A DNA stretch of 64,000 nt from Verrucomicrobiota bacterium (GTDB lineage Bacteria > Verrucomicrobiota > Verrucomicrobiia > Verrucomicrobiales > Verrucomicrobiaceae), in the NCBI GenBank assembly GCA_017301975.1, contig JAFLEI010000002.1, forward strand, positions 62,001-126,000. Reading direction: 5' to 3'. The stretch's first letter is position 1. Each line of letters opens with the position of its first letter. Shown here piece by piece: positions 24,448 through 32,659 of the stretch. The position numbers and the translations under genes were made by a program. Under the pieces are notes generated by a model. It saw nothing but the letters and a program-made list of their open reading frames with translations. It ran no database searches and had not been told where the DNA came from.

Positions 24448-26403
24448 CTAGTTGTTGAGCGCCGAGGCCGAGGTGGGATCGGAGGGTGGGGGCTGGTCGC
24501 CGAGTTTGACGGCTTCGACGAGGCGCTTGATGCCATCGCGGGCCATTTCGCTGAGGGGGTGCATGCTCTTGGCCTTCAAATACCAGGCGAGGGCGGAGCC
24601 TATCTGATGCTTTTCCTCCTGCTGGCGGGCGTTTTCAATGGCGGTGACGAAGTCACTGGCCTTCACGCCAAGATCGGCGCGCAGTTTGCTGAGCACGGGA
24701 TCGTCGGGGTAGAGGGAGGATTCTTTCTCGACCTTTTCCCATGCGGCGGGGGGGCTGCTGGCGGCCATTTCCTTGGCACCGCCGAGAATGAGCTCCAGCC
24801 TGCCCATGTCTTTGAGGACTTTTTCAAGCTGCTGCTTGCGGGTGAGGTCATCGGCGACGGCGGCGATGAAGGGGGCCTGGTTTTCGAAGATCTGGCGGTA
24901 GTTGCGCTGGCTGAGGAGGCGGTCGAACTCCATGAGGGCCTGGGACTTCATGTCGGTGGACTGCATCATGTGCTCGCTGAGCTGGGTGACGCGGGGGTTG
25001 GTGGGCCAGATTTCGGCGGCGGCCCGCATCTCGGCCTCGACGGTTTTGGCGTCCTTGTTGCCCATGGCTGCATTGGCGTTGTTCACGTGCAGATTACTCA
25101 TGGTCTTGGCGGTCTGAATCGCGGCCAGGGGCTTGGCGTATTCAAAGTCGTCGGAGGTGGTGCGCAGTTCCATGACGACGGTCTCGGCGCTGGAATAGTC
25201 CTTCATTTCCAGGAAGGAGAGGAGCTTGTTTTTCTTGCGGACGAAATCGAGGACCTTGGTCTTTTCCGACATGGGGAGGCGGCGGACGCGGGGCAGGTAT
25301 TCGCCGATGGCGTAGGCTTCGAGGAGGCGGTTGCTGGCGCTGTCCACATCCCGGCGGGCGACGAGATTTTCGAAGGAGACGAGAGATTCGTCGACGCTGC
25401 GGATGGCTTCGAGGGAGAGGCCGTCGATCATGCTGACGGTGGGAGGGACGCCGAAGCTGCTGGAGAGGAGCTTCTGGACATCGCTGTCCTTGTCGAGCTG
25501 GAGGATGCTTTCGCCATCACGGAAGAGATTGGGGTAGAAGCGGCAGGCGATGACGGCGTGCTCAAAACGGCGCTGCATGAAGAGCTGGATGATGAGGGCC
25601 TGGAACTGAATTTTGCTGGTGACCTCGGAGAGGCCCATGGCGGTCTCGTTTAATTTGGTGCGAGCTTCGATTTCAGCGATGCCCTTGATGTAACCGGAGG
25701 TGCGACCGACGGTGGCGCTGTTGGTCTGCTGCTGTTGCTGCTGATTTTGCTGGCCGTTTTTTGAGGAACCGCCACCGGTCTTGGCGAGCGGGGTGCTGTT
25801 CATTCCCATTTCAGCGTTCCATTCGAGCTGCTTGCGGCGCTCCATCATGGCGACATTGGCGAGCTTGCGTTCATTGACGCGCTTTTGGGAGGTCCAGACA
25901 TCCCAGACGGCGTTGGCGACGGCATTGCAAAGGCCGCCGTCGATCCTTGCGGCGCCGGCCTCTGGCAGAAGTGCAAAGGCTTTGGTAACTTCGGGGCCGC
26001 GGAGCTGCACCTTGGTGACGGGGTCCGGCGCCTGCTTGTGAGTGGGAGCGAGGAGCTCCATGATCTGGGCCATGATGTCGCGGTAGGCCTGATCTTCGGG
26101 GCCGTTGGCCTCGGGAGTGGTGAGATATGTCTCAAAGCGAGAACGCATGAGGCGGTTGTTGGTGACATTCCAGAGCTTGCCGTTGAAGGCGACATTTTCC
26201 GAGCCGGGATCCGCCATGGGCATGTTGCCGAGGGCGGTCTGGGTGTCGGTCCGGCGGTCGGCAGCGCTGCCGGGGACCATGTTGTAATTGTTATTGGAAG
26301 TCGTGGTGGCCGGGGGGGCACCGCCACCGCCTCCGCCGGGCAGAACCTGGGCGCTGGCGGGAAACAGGGCGGCCAGGGCGAGGGAAAAAATGAGGCGCTT
26401 CAT
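24448..26403 (-). CDS. Large exported helical protein, unknown family
   Basis: 651 residues with a signal peptide of about 18 residues, then a Gly-rich patch (LPGGGGGGAPP) and a Gln-rich stretch near 215-228. The rest is mostly alpha-helical with TPR-like character toward the C-terminus (IGSALAWYLKAKSMHPLSE). No catalytic motif was seen. It follows by 11 bases a membrane-anchored small protein gene (26415-26822), so the pair are co-transcribed. Probably an envelope structural or transport-assisting protein restricted to this phylum; a function cannot be given. Confidence 0.78.
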   Translation of the reverse strand: MKRLIFSLALAALFPASAQVLPGGGGGGAPPATTTSNNNYNMVPGSAADRRTDTQTALGNMPMADPGSENVAFNGKLWNVTNNRLMRSRFETYLTTPEANGPEDQAYRDIMAQIMELLAPTHKQAPDPVTKVQLRGPEVTKAFALLPEAGAARIDGGLCNAVANAVWDVWTSQKRVNERKLANVAMMERRKQLEWNAEMGMNSTPLAKTGGGSSKNGQQNQQQQQQTNSATVGRTSGYIKGIAEIEARTKLNETAMGLSEVTSKIQFQALIIQLFMQRRFEHAVIACRFYPNLFRDGESILQLDKDSDVQKLLSSSFGVPPTVSMIDGLSLEAIRSVDESLVSFENLVARRDVDSASNRLLEAYAIGEYLPRVRRLPMSEKTKVLDFVRKKNKLLSFLEMKDYSSAETVVMELRTTSDDFEYAKPLAAIQTAKTMSNLHVNNANAAMGNKDAKTVEAEMRAAAEIWPTNPRVTQLSEHMMQSTDMKSQALMEFDRLLSQRNYRQIFENQAPFIAAVADDLTRKQQLEKVLKDMGRLELILGGAKEMAASSPPAAWEKVEKESSLYPDDPVLSKLRADLGVKASDFVTAIENARQQEEKHQIGSALAWYLKAKSMHPLSEMARDGIKRLVEAVKLGDQPPPSDPTSASALNN

Positions 26404-26414
26404 GACGGTGGGGG

Positions 26415-26822
26415 TTACGCTTTGATGAGTTGGAGCACTTCGAGCACGCCTGTCTCCAGGACGCGGACTTTGAATATGTAGCGCTGCCTGCGCTGAATAT
26501 TGGCGCCTTTATAATCTGGCGGAACCCAGACCGGAACGAAAGAATTGCCGGAGCCATTGCTGATCTGCAGGCTGAAGAGGCGGCCTTCGGCGCTGCGCCA
26601 GTTGTCGAGCCGGTCATCCACGATGCCTTCGACCTTGTATTCATTCCCGCTGAGGGCGGTGGCATTTTCCATGAACTCGCCGGCGCTGAGTTCGGTGATT
26701 CCGGTCAGGGGATCGGTGGTGCGATTCATCAAAAACAAACCACCCCCGCCAACGGAGGCGAGAATGGCGATCAATCCCAGCCAATGGGTGGGGCGGACTC
26801 CGGACTGGGCACGACGTGACAT
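26415..26822 (-). CDS. Single-pass membrane protein with small beta domain (OB-like), unknown
   Basis: 135 residues. One transmembrane helix at about 15-32 (LGLIAILASVGGGGLFLM) is followed by an outward domain of about 95 residues with alternating beta strands (NEYKVEGIVDDRLDN, RLFSLQISNG, SFVPVWVPPDY, RYIFKVRVLETGVLEVLQL). The strand order resembles a small OB/CcmE-like barrel, but no haem or catalytic residues are seen. It heads the two-gene unit with the 651-residue exported protein. Confidence 0.65.
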   Translation of the reverse strand: MSRRAQSGVRPTHWLGLIAILASVGGGGLFLMNRTTDPLTGITELSAGEFMENATALSGNEYKVEGIVDDRLDNWRSAEGRLFSLQISNGSGNSFVPVWVPPDYKGANIQRRQRYIFKVRVLETGVLEVLQLIKA

Positions 26823-26922
26823 GGGATCAGGAAGATTTGGGTGGAGGTATCGGTGAAAGGCAGGCTAAAAATCGACGACAATTGCTGGCTGTCCAATCCA
26901 AGATGACGCAGGTTGCGATGCC

Positions 26923-27141
26923 ATGGGGGACTCTGCCAGAACCAATATCCGCACTTATCGCGATTCGTTTCAAGGAATCGGATGTGGCACGGGCTGCATG
27001 GTGCATTTGGTCATCCTGGGCTTCCTGGGGCTGGCGGTGCTGGTCTGGTGCATTAAAAACCGGGCGTGGGAACTGAGTGTGACGGTGGAAGTGCCGACGG
27101 CGAAAAAGGCCGAGCCGGAAGCGGCGAAGCCGGACCCGTGA
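26923..27141 (+). CDS. Small single-TM protein, unknown
   Basis: 72 residues. A hydrophobic helix at about 25-45 (CMVHLVILGFLGLAVLVWCIK) lies between a short N-terminal part and a Lys/Glu/Ala-rich tail. The start ATG at 26923 follows no strong Shine-Dalgarno. It is convergent with the 27163 gene and on the opposite strand to its upstream neighbour. Membrane propensity argues for a real small gene; function unknown. Confidence 0.5.
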   Translation: MGDSARTNIRTYRDSFQGIGCGTGCMVHLVILGFLGLAVLVWCIKNRAWELSVTVEVPTAKKAEPEAAKPDP

Positions 27142-27162
27142 GGGGAGTTGTGCTGAGGGGGC

Positions 27163-27453
27163 TCATTTTCCGCTGTCCTCGTTGATATCAAAAAACTTTC
27201 CGGCGACGCCCCAGGCGAGATCGGTGCGGGGGAGGATGCCGTCCCCGCCGATGTAGTAGCGGCTGCAGACGATGTAGTTGTCCCTGGAGACGCCGGTGCT
27301 GGTGCCGGCGGAGAAGATGGCGGCGACCTTCAAGCTGAGAGAGCCGGCGATGCCGTGCTTTTGCTGCATGTAGGTGCGGAATTCGTTCTCGTTGGGATTG
27401 GTGAAGGCAAGAACGACGGTCAACGAGATGAGAAGGAAGAGGATGAGTCTCAT
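27163..27453 (-). CDS. DUF4359-like short exported protein
   Basis: 96 residues. The first 20 form a signal/anchor (MRLILFLLISLTVVLAF), followed directly by TNPNENEFRTYMQQ, a pattern resembling the DUF4359 family (anchor, then TNP-x-x-x-x-F/Y). The end holds DLAWGVAGKFFDINEDSGK. The start overlaps the stop of the upstream YnbE-YdbL fusion gene by 4 bases, so it is the last gene of the ydbH-type operon. The family assignment is tentative. Confidence 0.7.
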   Translation of the reverse strand: MRLILFLLISLTVVLAFTNPNENEFRTYMQQKHGIAGSLSLKVAAIFSAGTSTGVSRDNYIVCSRYYIGGDGILPRTDLAWGVAGKFFDINEDSGK

Positions 27454-28028
27454 GGTTTGGGCGTGGTTGGGACGACTGGGGTGGTGGTGGGCTGAATGGC
27501 TGGAGGAGTGGTGTCTGCGCCGGCACGTTTCCACTGAAACGAGCCGGGAGAGGTGCCGGGGACTTCGATCCATTCGCCAGTGCCTGCCTGCTGGGTGCGC
27601 AGGCGCCATTGTTCATCTTCGATTTCGTGCAGCGGGCGGTTGGTCTCTTTGGCCTTTTTGCGCATGAGGAGCATGCGGTCTTCGTTTTCAGCGGCGACGG
27701 CCTTTTTCATCTGTACGCCCCAGTCACCGGTGGGGACTTCGCGGATGAGGAGCTGGCCGCGATGATCCTCGCCGACGAGCTGGTTGTTTTTCAGAGTCTG
27801 GATTTCCTGCATGCGGTTGCGCATGCGCTCGGTGGCTTCGCTGGCGTTTTTGGTGGCTTCTTTGTCCACGGGCTCATCGCCCCGGTATTGATAGACATCG
27901 AGGCGCATGTTGAGATTGACCTCGAGGGGCTTTGGAGTGGTGATGGGGACGGCGGGCAGTGTCTTGCATGCGGTCAAACCGAGGGCAGCCAAAGACAGGG
28001 CGGGAGGGAGGAGTTTATTCCACTGCAT
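27450..28028 (-). CDS. Lipoprotein fusing a YnbE-like peptide to a YdbL-like (DUF1318) domain
   Basis: 192 residues. Lipobox C21 (LGLTAC). Residues about 34-50 (KPLEVNLNMRLDVYQYR) match the short YnbE lipoprotein, whose conserved core is PITINMNVKIEHEI. Residues about 75-167 resemble YdbL/DUF1318: NNQLVGEDHRGQLLIR, KKAVAAENEDRMLLMRKKAKE and a final GEWIEVPG block. In E. coli ydbH, ynbE and ydbL are separate genes in one operon, and YdbH with YnbE builds an intermembrane bridge for lipids, with YdbL as modulator. Here the two small proteins are one polypeptide, encoded directly after the YdbH-like gene (14-base overlap). A proline/threonine-rich tail of about 25 residues ends the protein. Confidence 0.82.
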   Translation of the reverse strand: MQWNKLLPPALSLAALGLTACKTLPAVPITTPKPLEVNLNMRLDVYQYRGDEPVDKEATKNASEATERMRNRMQEIQTLKNNQLVGEDHRGQLLIREVPTGDWGVQMKKAVAAENEDRMLLMRKKAKETNRPLHEIEDEQWRLRTQQAGTGEWIEVPGTSPGSFQWKRAGADTTPPAIQPTTTPVVPTTPKP

Positions 28029-31000
28029 CAGCGGTCTTAGCTTTGCGTGGATCTTCTTTCCAGCGGTGATCATAGACATTGATGTCGATCTTGCGTGCGC
28101 CGTACGGTCCGATGAACCGCAGGTGTCCGCGGCCTTCGCGACCATAGAAGCGTGCTCTGCCATCGACGCTGTCATACTCGAAGTCGCGGAGGGTTTCCAG
28201 TCCGATGCGGTTTATTTGATCACCGATGGTGCCGGTGAGGGCCTTAGGCATGGCATTGATCACGTCATTGAGGGAGGCGATGCTGAACTTGCCGCGCGAG
28301 CGATTGGTGAACTCGCCATCGGCCTGATAGAGCTCGTTCTTGTTGCCGGTGGCGATGATTTTTCCCGCGACTTTGCCATTGAGGAGGAAGTAGGAGGGGA
28401 ACATGACGGTGGTGACGGGTCCGAGATCGACCTTCTCGCCGGCGACCCACCCGTCCCAGGTGTAAACATCGTCGAGGTAGATGTCGAAGGCGCCATTCAC
28501 ATAACCGGAGTAGGCCGCGCCACCGAAGATGCCGTAGATGCCATTGGCATCGTAGGTGACGCTGAGATGGGCTTTTTCGATGTGGAGCTGTTTGTAGCGG
28601 AGCTGCTCGACGGTGAAGGTTTCGGTGAGGTTGTTGTCGCGGTCCTTCAAGGGGAGATTGAAGCGCACGTGGCCCTTCATGCCGCGGAACTCGAGCTCGA
28701 ACTGTTCGAGGGTGTAGTTGTCGGAGGGAATGTCGAAGACGGCATCGAGCTGGCCGCTGGTGAGCTTTGAAGTGAAGCTGAAGGGGAAGGGTTTGCTAAA
28801 GCCTTTGAGCGGGACGCCTTTGGGGGCGAGGATGAGGCGGCCATCGGTCACGGCGAGGGTGTCCACGTGCCATGCGGGGGTGGCGGGTTTCGGAGGTGCG
28901 GGAGGACCGAAGGTGGCGTCTGCGACGGGGGCTTCGCCTTTCATGGATTTGCGGTAGGTCTCGACGTACCAGAAAAGATCTTCGCCGACATAGAGCAGCG
29001 GGGAGGCGATCTCCACGCGGTCAATGCGGCGTTGAAGGAGGCCATCAAGGGTGTAGGTGACCTGGATTTTGTCCATCTCTGCGACGGTGCGCAGGGGCTC
29101 GTAAGGGGAGGGGATGCGCAGGTGTGTGAGCAGGATGGTCTGCGGCTCCACGTTTTCGGCGAGACCTTTGACATCAAGCGGGGTCTGACCAGCGGCGAAG
29201 TTGACATCGAAGCGGACGGGCGGGAGGCCGGGGGCGATGCTCGTGAGGGTGATGCCGAGTTTTTCCACAGCGATTTTTTCGGTGATCCAGCGGGCGGAGG
29301 GGGCGGTGGGTTTTGCTTGAGGGGCTTTGTTTTCGTTGTCGTTGCTGAAGAGCGTCATCAAGGCATCGCCGACTTCGATCTGGCCACCGGTGAGCTTGAG
29401 GGATTCGAAGCGCTGCTGGCGCCAGAGGTCGGGGAGTGAGGCGACGGCTTCGACTTTTTCAAAGCTGAGCACGGGGAGATTGGCGCGGCGGGGGATGCGG
29501 ACCTGGGCCTGGGGGATGTGGAGGTGTTGTTTGGACTGCTCTGTGGTGATGCCGAACTGGATGGAGGTCTCTGTGCGCTCTGCGAGCTGCATGACGAAAT
29601 CGATGGTGCCGTCCTGGAGTGTGAGGGTGCCGAACTGGAGCTGCTTCCACCAAGGAATGGCAGGAGCTGGGGGTGGATTTGGCGGGGGTGTTTTGTCATG
29701 GTTAAACCAAGGGCCGTTCTCGGGGGTGAATTCGAGACGGGGTTCGGTGATGGCGAGGGAGTCCACCTGCCAGTTTTCGCGGAGCTTGTCGGGGACGGCT
29801 TCGAGGGTGGCGGATTTTATTTGGACGAAGGGGCGAGAGTCTGCGATGCGGCCCCAGCGGAGCGAGAGGTCGGCGAGGGTGAGTTTTTGTCGTGCGGCTG
29901 AGCGGACGCCTGCGGGGGAGAGGGGGAGGGATTTGAGATGGGTGCTGAAGGTGAGGGAACCGGCGACGGGGTTGCGGTCGGTGGAGGAGAGTTTCAGGGC
30001 GGCGTCTTGAACTTCGAGGGCGTCGATTTGGACCTGCCATGATGATGAAGGCTGGCCTGATTTGCTTTTGGGGAAGAGGGCGTTTTCGAGTTCGGGGGTC
30101 CAGTCGATGACGGGTTTTTGGAGGAGGCCGCTTTGAATGTGCCAGAGGCCGGCGGTGTCTTGGGAGGCTTTGAGGTCAAGTGCGGGGGCGGTGATCTGAC
30201 CTGCTGCGGTGAGGGGCTGGAGGTGCAGGTTTTTTAAATGGATCTCGTGGGTGCCGAAGGCGGTGATGCCGGAGCGCGAGAGCTTGGCGTCGCGGGCTTC
30301 CCATTCGATCTGGGTGCTGCCGCGGAGCGCGGGGAGTTTGGCGTGCAACCCGGGACTGAATTCTTTGAGCCAGTCGAGATCGAAGCTGCCGCCTTGGAGG
30401 GAGATTTTTTTGAGGTCGATGTCGTCGCCGTGCATGACGGATTCGAGATGGACGCTTTTGAAGAGGGGATGGCCGTGCCATTCGGCGTCTTGAAGGTCGG
30501 TGGTGACGGTCTGGAAGGAGGGGGATTTGCTGCCGCCGATTTCGAGGGCGTGGAGTTTCTGCGTGATGATGATGCTGCCGACAGGGAGCCAGTTGGAATC
30601 GCGCAGGACGAACTTGGTGGGCGCGAGATCGATCAAGTCGAGGTGCCAGCGGCGCGTGGATGGTTTCGAGGAGGGATCGCCGGGCTTTGCTGGGGATGGC
30701 AGGAGCCAGGAGAGGGGGACGTCAACAACGGCGTCGGCGACTTTGAGTCCGCCGAGATTGCCCTTGGACAACTGGCTCCAGTTGGGGCGCCACTCGACGT
30801 GGCCGACGGTGGTGGTGCGCTGGGAACTGGGGACGTGGAGGGTGCTGACTTCGCCGACACGGAGGGTGCCGTCCTGCCAGTCGAGGGAGACGATTTGCAC
30901 CTGGGTGTCGCCGCTGAAGCGGCGCAGGAGGGCGTTGACGAGGGGGACGCGCTGCTGCCAGGCGATGTAAAGGAGGATCGCGAGGAGGAGGGTGCCGAGG

Positions 31001-31068
31001 AGCGTGAGACGCCAGGTCCAGCGCCATAAGCGGCGGCGTTTGGACATGGGGCTGGGGGCGGCGTTCAC
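28015..31068 (-). CDS. YdbH-like AsmA/TamB-type intermembrane lipid-transport protein
   Basis: 1017 residues. An N-terminal transmembrane helix (about 19-40: LTLLGTLLLAILLYIAW) anchors it in the inner membrane. The rest is predicted to be a long beta-rich groove of the AsmA-like/TamB type. The C-terminal region (YGIFGGAAYSGYVNGAFD ... DWVAGEKVDLGP-like repeats ... FLLNGKVAGKIIATGNKNELY ... DFEYDSVDGRARFYG) matches the style of YdbH (PF11739-type) proteins, which span the periplasm and carry phospholipids. It is the first gene of a three-gene operon with the YnbE-YdbL fusion and a DUF4359-like protein. Alternative start at M8 (MSKRRRLWRW) is equally good. Confidence 0.83.
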   Translation of the reverse strand: MNAAPSPMSKRRRLWRWTWRLTLLGTLLLAILLYIAWQQRVPLVNALLRRFSGDTQVQIVSLDWQDGTLRVGEVSTLHVPSSQRTTTVGHVEWRPNWSQLSKGNLGGLKVADAVVDVPLSWLLPSPAKPGDPSSKPSTRRWHLDLIDLAPTKFVLRDSNWLPVGSIIITQKLHALEIGGSKSPSFQTVTTDLQDAEWHGHPLFKSVHLESVMHGDDIDLKKISLQGGSFDLDWLKEFSPGLHAKLPALRGSTQIEWEARDAKLSRSGITAFGTHEIHLKNLHLQPLTAAGQITAPALDLKASQDTAGLWHIQSGLLQKPVIDWTPELENALFPKSKSGQPSSSWQVQIDALEVQDAALKLSSTDRNPVAGSLTFSTHLKSLPLSPAGVRSAARQKLTLADLSLRWGRIADSRPFVQIKSATLEAVPDKLRENWQVDSLAITEPRLEFTPENGPWFNHDKTPPPNPPPAPAIPWWKQLQFGTLTLQDGTIDFVMQLAERTETSIQFGITTEQSKQHLHIPQAQVRIPRRANLPVLSFEKVEAVASLPDLWRQQRFESLKLTGGQIEVGDALMTLFSNDNENKAPQAKPTAPSARWITEKIAVEKLGITLTSIAPGLPPVRFDVNFAAGQTPLDVKGLAENVEPQTILLTHLRIPSPYEPLRTVAEMDKIQVTYTLDGLLQRRIDRVEIASPLLYVGEDLFWYVETYRKSMKGEAPVADATFGPPAPPKPATPAWHVDTLAVTDGRLILAPKGVPLKGFSKPFPFSFTSKLTSGQLDAVFDIPSDNYTLEQFELEFRGMKGHVRFNLPLKDRDNNLTETFTVEQLRYKQLHIEKAHLSVTYDANGIYGIFGGAAYSGYVNGAFDIYLDDVYTWDGWVAGEKVDLGPVTTVMFPSYFLLNGKVAGKIIATGNKNELYQADGEFTNRSRGKFSIASLNDVINAMPKALTGTIGDQINRIGLETLRDFEYDSVDGRARFYGREGRGHLRFIGPYGARKIDINVYDHRWKEDPRKAKTADAVE

Positions 31069-31153
31069 ATGGGGATGGTATCATGGAGCGGGCGGAGTGC
31101 CATGATGTGGTTGAGAAACCAAGGTGACCGCCCGGCTTGCCTGCGGGGGTGCT

Positions 31154-31169
31154 GCGGACTAAAGTCCGC
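31154..31169. repeat. Hairpin GCGGACT/AGTCCGC five bases before a GTG start
   Basis: GCGGACT (31154-31160) pairs with AGTCCGC (31163-31169). GGACTAAAGTCCGC-type palindromes are dispersed repeats in Verrucomicrobia-like genomes. This copy sits where the ribosome-binding site of the 31175 gene would be. Confidence 0.6.
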
Positions 31170-31174
31170 GCTCC

Positions 31175-31693
31175 GTGCGTGCTTTATCTGCCATCCTTTA
31201 TTTGCTGACTGCGGTGTGTCTACATGGGCACTCGGTGCATACTTCGACTGCGGAGGCGGAATACAATGCGGAGACGAAGAGGCTGGAGGTGAGTCTGACG
31301 GTTTTTGTGAGTGATCTGGAGATGGCGCTCATGCGGCAGAGTGAGCGGGAGATGCGCCTTGATAAGACGCCTGCGGCGGAGTTTGACGCGCAGGTGGTGG
31401 CGTATCTGGAGAAGACGTTTGTGGTGACGGATGCGGCGGGGAAAGCGGGGAAGATGACGTGGGTGGGAAGGGAGCTGGAGAAGGCGAGTGAGAAGAGCGG
31501 GGACCCGGCGGTGGTGCTGTTTTTTGAGGTGGAGGTGCCGGGGGGCGTGGAGGGGAAGACGCTGAGGTGCGCGGTGTTTGGGGAGCTGTTTGGGGATCAG
31601 GTGAATTTGCTGAGCCTTCGAGCGGGCACGCATCAAATCGAACTGCGGTTTGCTCAGGCCGATGTTAGCAAGAAGCTGGTGCCGTCGGAGTAA
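31175..31693 (+). CDS. DUF6702-like exported protein
   Basis: 172 residues starting at GTG 31175. A signal peptide (MRALSAILYLLTAVCLHGHS) is followed by SVHTSTAEAEYNAETKRLEVSLTVFVSDLEMAL, a pattern like DUF6702 (H-P-x-H-x-S-x-x-x-x-x-Y-N-x-x-x-x-x-L-E-V-S-x-x-x-F-x-D-D-L-E). The C-terminus is GTHQIELRFAQADVSKKLV. Role unknown; members are often near metallopeptidases. The nearby hairpin (31154-31169) occupies the leader region, so the start may have been altered by a repeat insertion. Confidence in the coding frame is good; the start is uncertain. Confidence 0.75.
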   Translation: MRALSAILYLLTAVCLHGHSVHTSTAEAEYNAETKRLEVSLTVFVSDLEMALMRQSEREMRLDKTPAAEFDAQVVAYLEKTFVVTDAAGKAGKMTWVGRELEKASEKSGDPAVVLFFEVEVPGGVEGKTLRCAVFGELFGDQVNLLSLRAGTHQIELRFAQADVSKKLVPSE

Positions 31694-31751
31694 GGAAGGG
31701 CATTGCTTTTCATTTCGACCGTCCGGGCGAAGGAGGCCGTGATTTGACGGT

Positions 31752-32435
31752 TTATCTATGATGGGACCGGACCCAGGTAAGCAGGTCTGCGAATCCTATG
31801 CCGAATGCTTGCTGAGCGAGGTAAGTGTCATAATCGCGACTTTCGACGAATCCGGTCGAAAATCGTCGAAGGCTTCTAGAGGCTCCTGCAAACTGCCGAA
31901 CAGCGGGACTAGGCGCCACATGTCTGCCGTGAGGGTGACGCAGCACCTCCAGCGATGCGTCGATCGTTCCGGCACATTTTAAAAGCTCTGCTTTGATGTT
32001 GTCCGGAACAACGAATGTATCGCCGTCTTTTGCGGCGCTAGCATCGCATGCACGGATGTAATCTGGGAGGATGGCCGCCACATCAGCCCAAGCTTTTGCC
32101 AATGCGTTGATGGCAGGCTGATATTGGGGATCCAGCCCGGCGTCCTGAAGGGCGACGGGCAGGGAAGGTGTCTTCAATGTTGCGCCCGCTTGGAGGAGCT
32201 CCGGTTTGGAGATGCCATTGAACTGAGCAATGAAACTGCTGAAGCTTTCGTGATGGTAGGCGGCGGTGGCAATGGCGCGCAGATTCGAGCCTTGCCCGAC
32301 AATTATGGTGGGGGCTGGCGGAGATGGGACGTCGGCAACTTCCACTTTTGGCAGCGGGGGAACGACGATCTTTGCAGGGTTCCTGCCGCATCCGGAGAGG
32401 ACGAGGAGGAGTGCAAGGATGGCATTGAAGCGCAT
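31752..32435 (-). CDS. Lipoprotein with a LysM-like domain
   Basis: 227 residues. Signal with lipobox (MRFNAILALLLVLSGC, C16). A Pro-rich segment follows, then a LysM-like module at about 44-92: IIVGQGSNLRAIATAAYHHE ... FIAQFNGISKPELLQAGATLKTPSL, which has the start, Asn-Gly and Leu-x-x-G-x-x-L-x-x-P pattern of LysM. The remaining 130 residues are helical. Likely an outer-membrane-attached peptidoglycan binder. No enzyme domain. It is an isolated gene. Confidence 0.75.
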   Translation of the reverse strand: MRFNAILALLLVLSGCGRNPAKIVVPPLPKVEVADVPSPPAPTIIVGQGSNLRAIATAAYHHESFSSFIAQFNGISKPELLQAGATLKTPSLPVALQDAGLDPQYQPAINALAKAWADVAAILPDYIRACDASAAKDGDTFVVPDNIKAELLKCAGTIDASLEVLRHPHGRHVAPSPAVRQFAGASRSLRRFSTGFVESRDYDTYLAQQAFGIGFADLLTWVRSHHR

Positions 32436-32507
32436 GGTGATTTCGTGAGGGTGATTCAGAGGGGGCTGCTGCGTAGCGAATCGCGAACTACGAAACGGGA
32501 GGGCGGA

Positions 32508-32521
32508 CCGGCTGAAGCCGG
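32508..32521. repeat. Small hairpin CCGGCT-GA-AGCCGG
   Basis: CCGGCT (32508-32513) pairs with AGCCGG (32516-32521), inside the 224-base gap 32436-32659. The GACCGGCTGAAGCCGGGACTAC phrase is typical of dispersed repeats in these genomes. Nothing else was recognised in the gap. Confidence 0.5.
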
Positions 32522-32659
32522 GACTACAAGACGAAGAGGCGCGGACTTGGTAAGGGATGGGATTTGCGGAGGGGTAGGTGATTGAGGAGCGGTTTGATCG
32601 AGGACGAGTTCGAGTAGGAGGACGAGGACGAGGACGATCCAGATGCTAGCGAGCTATGG

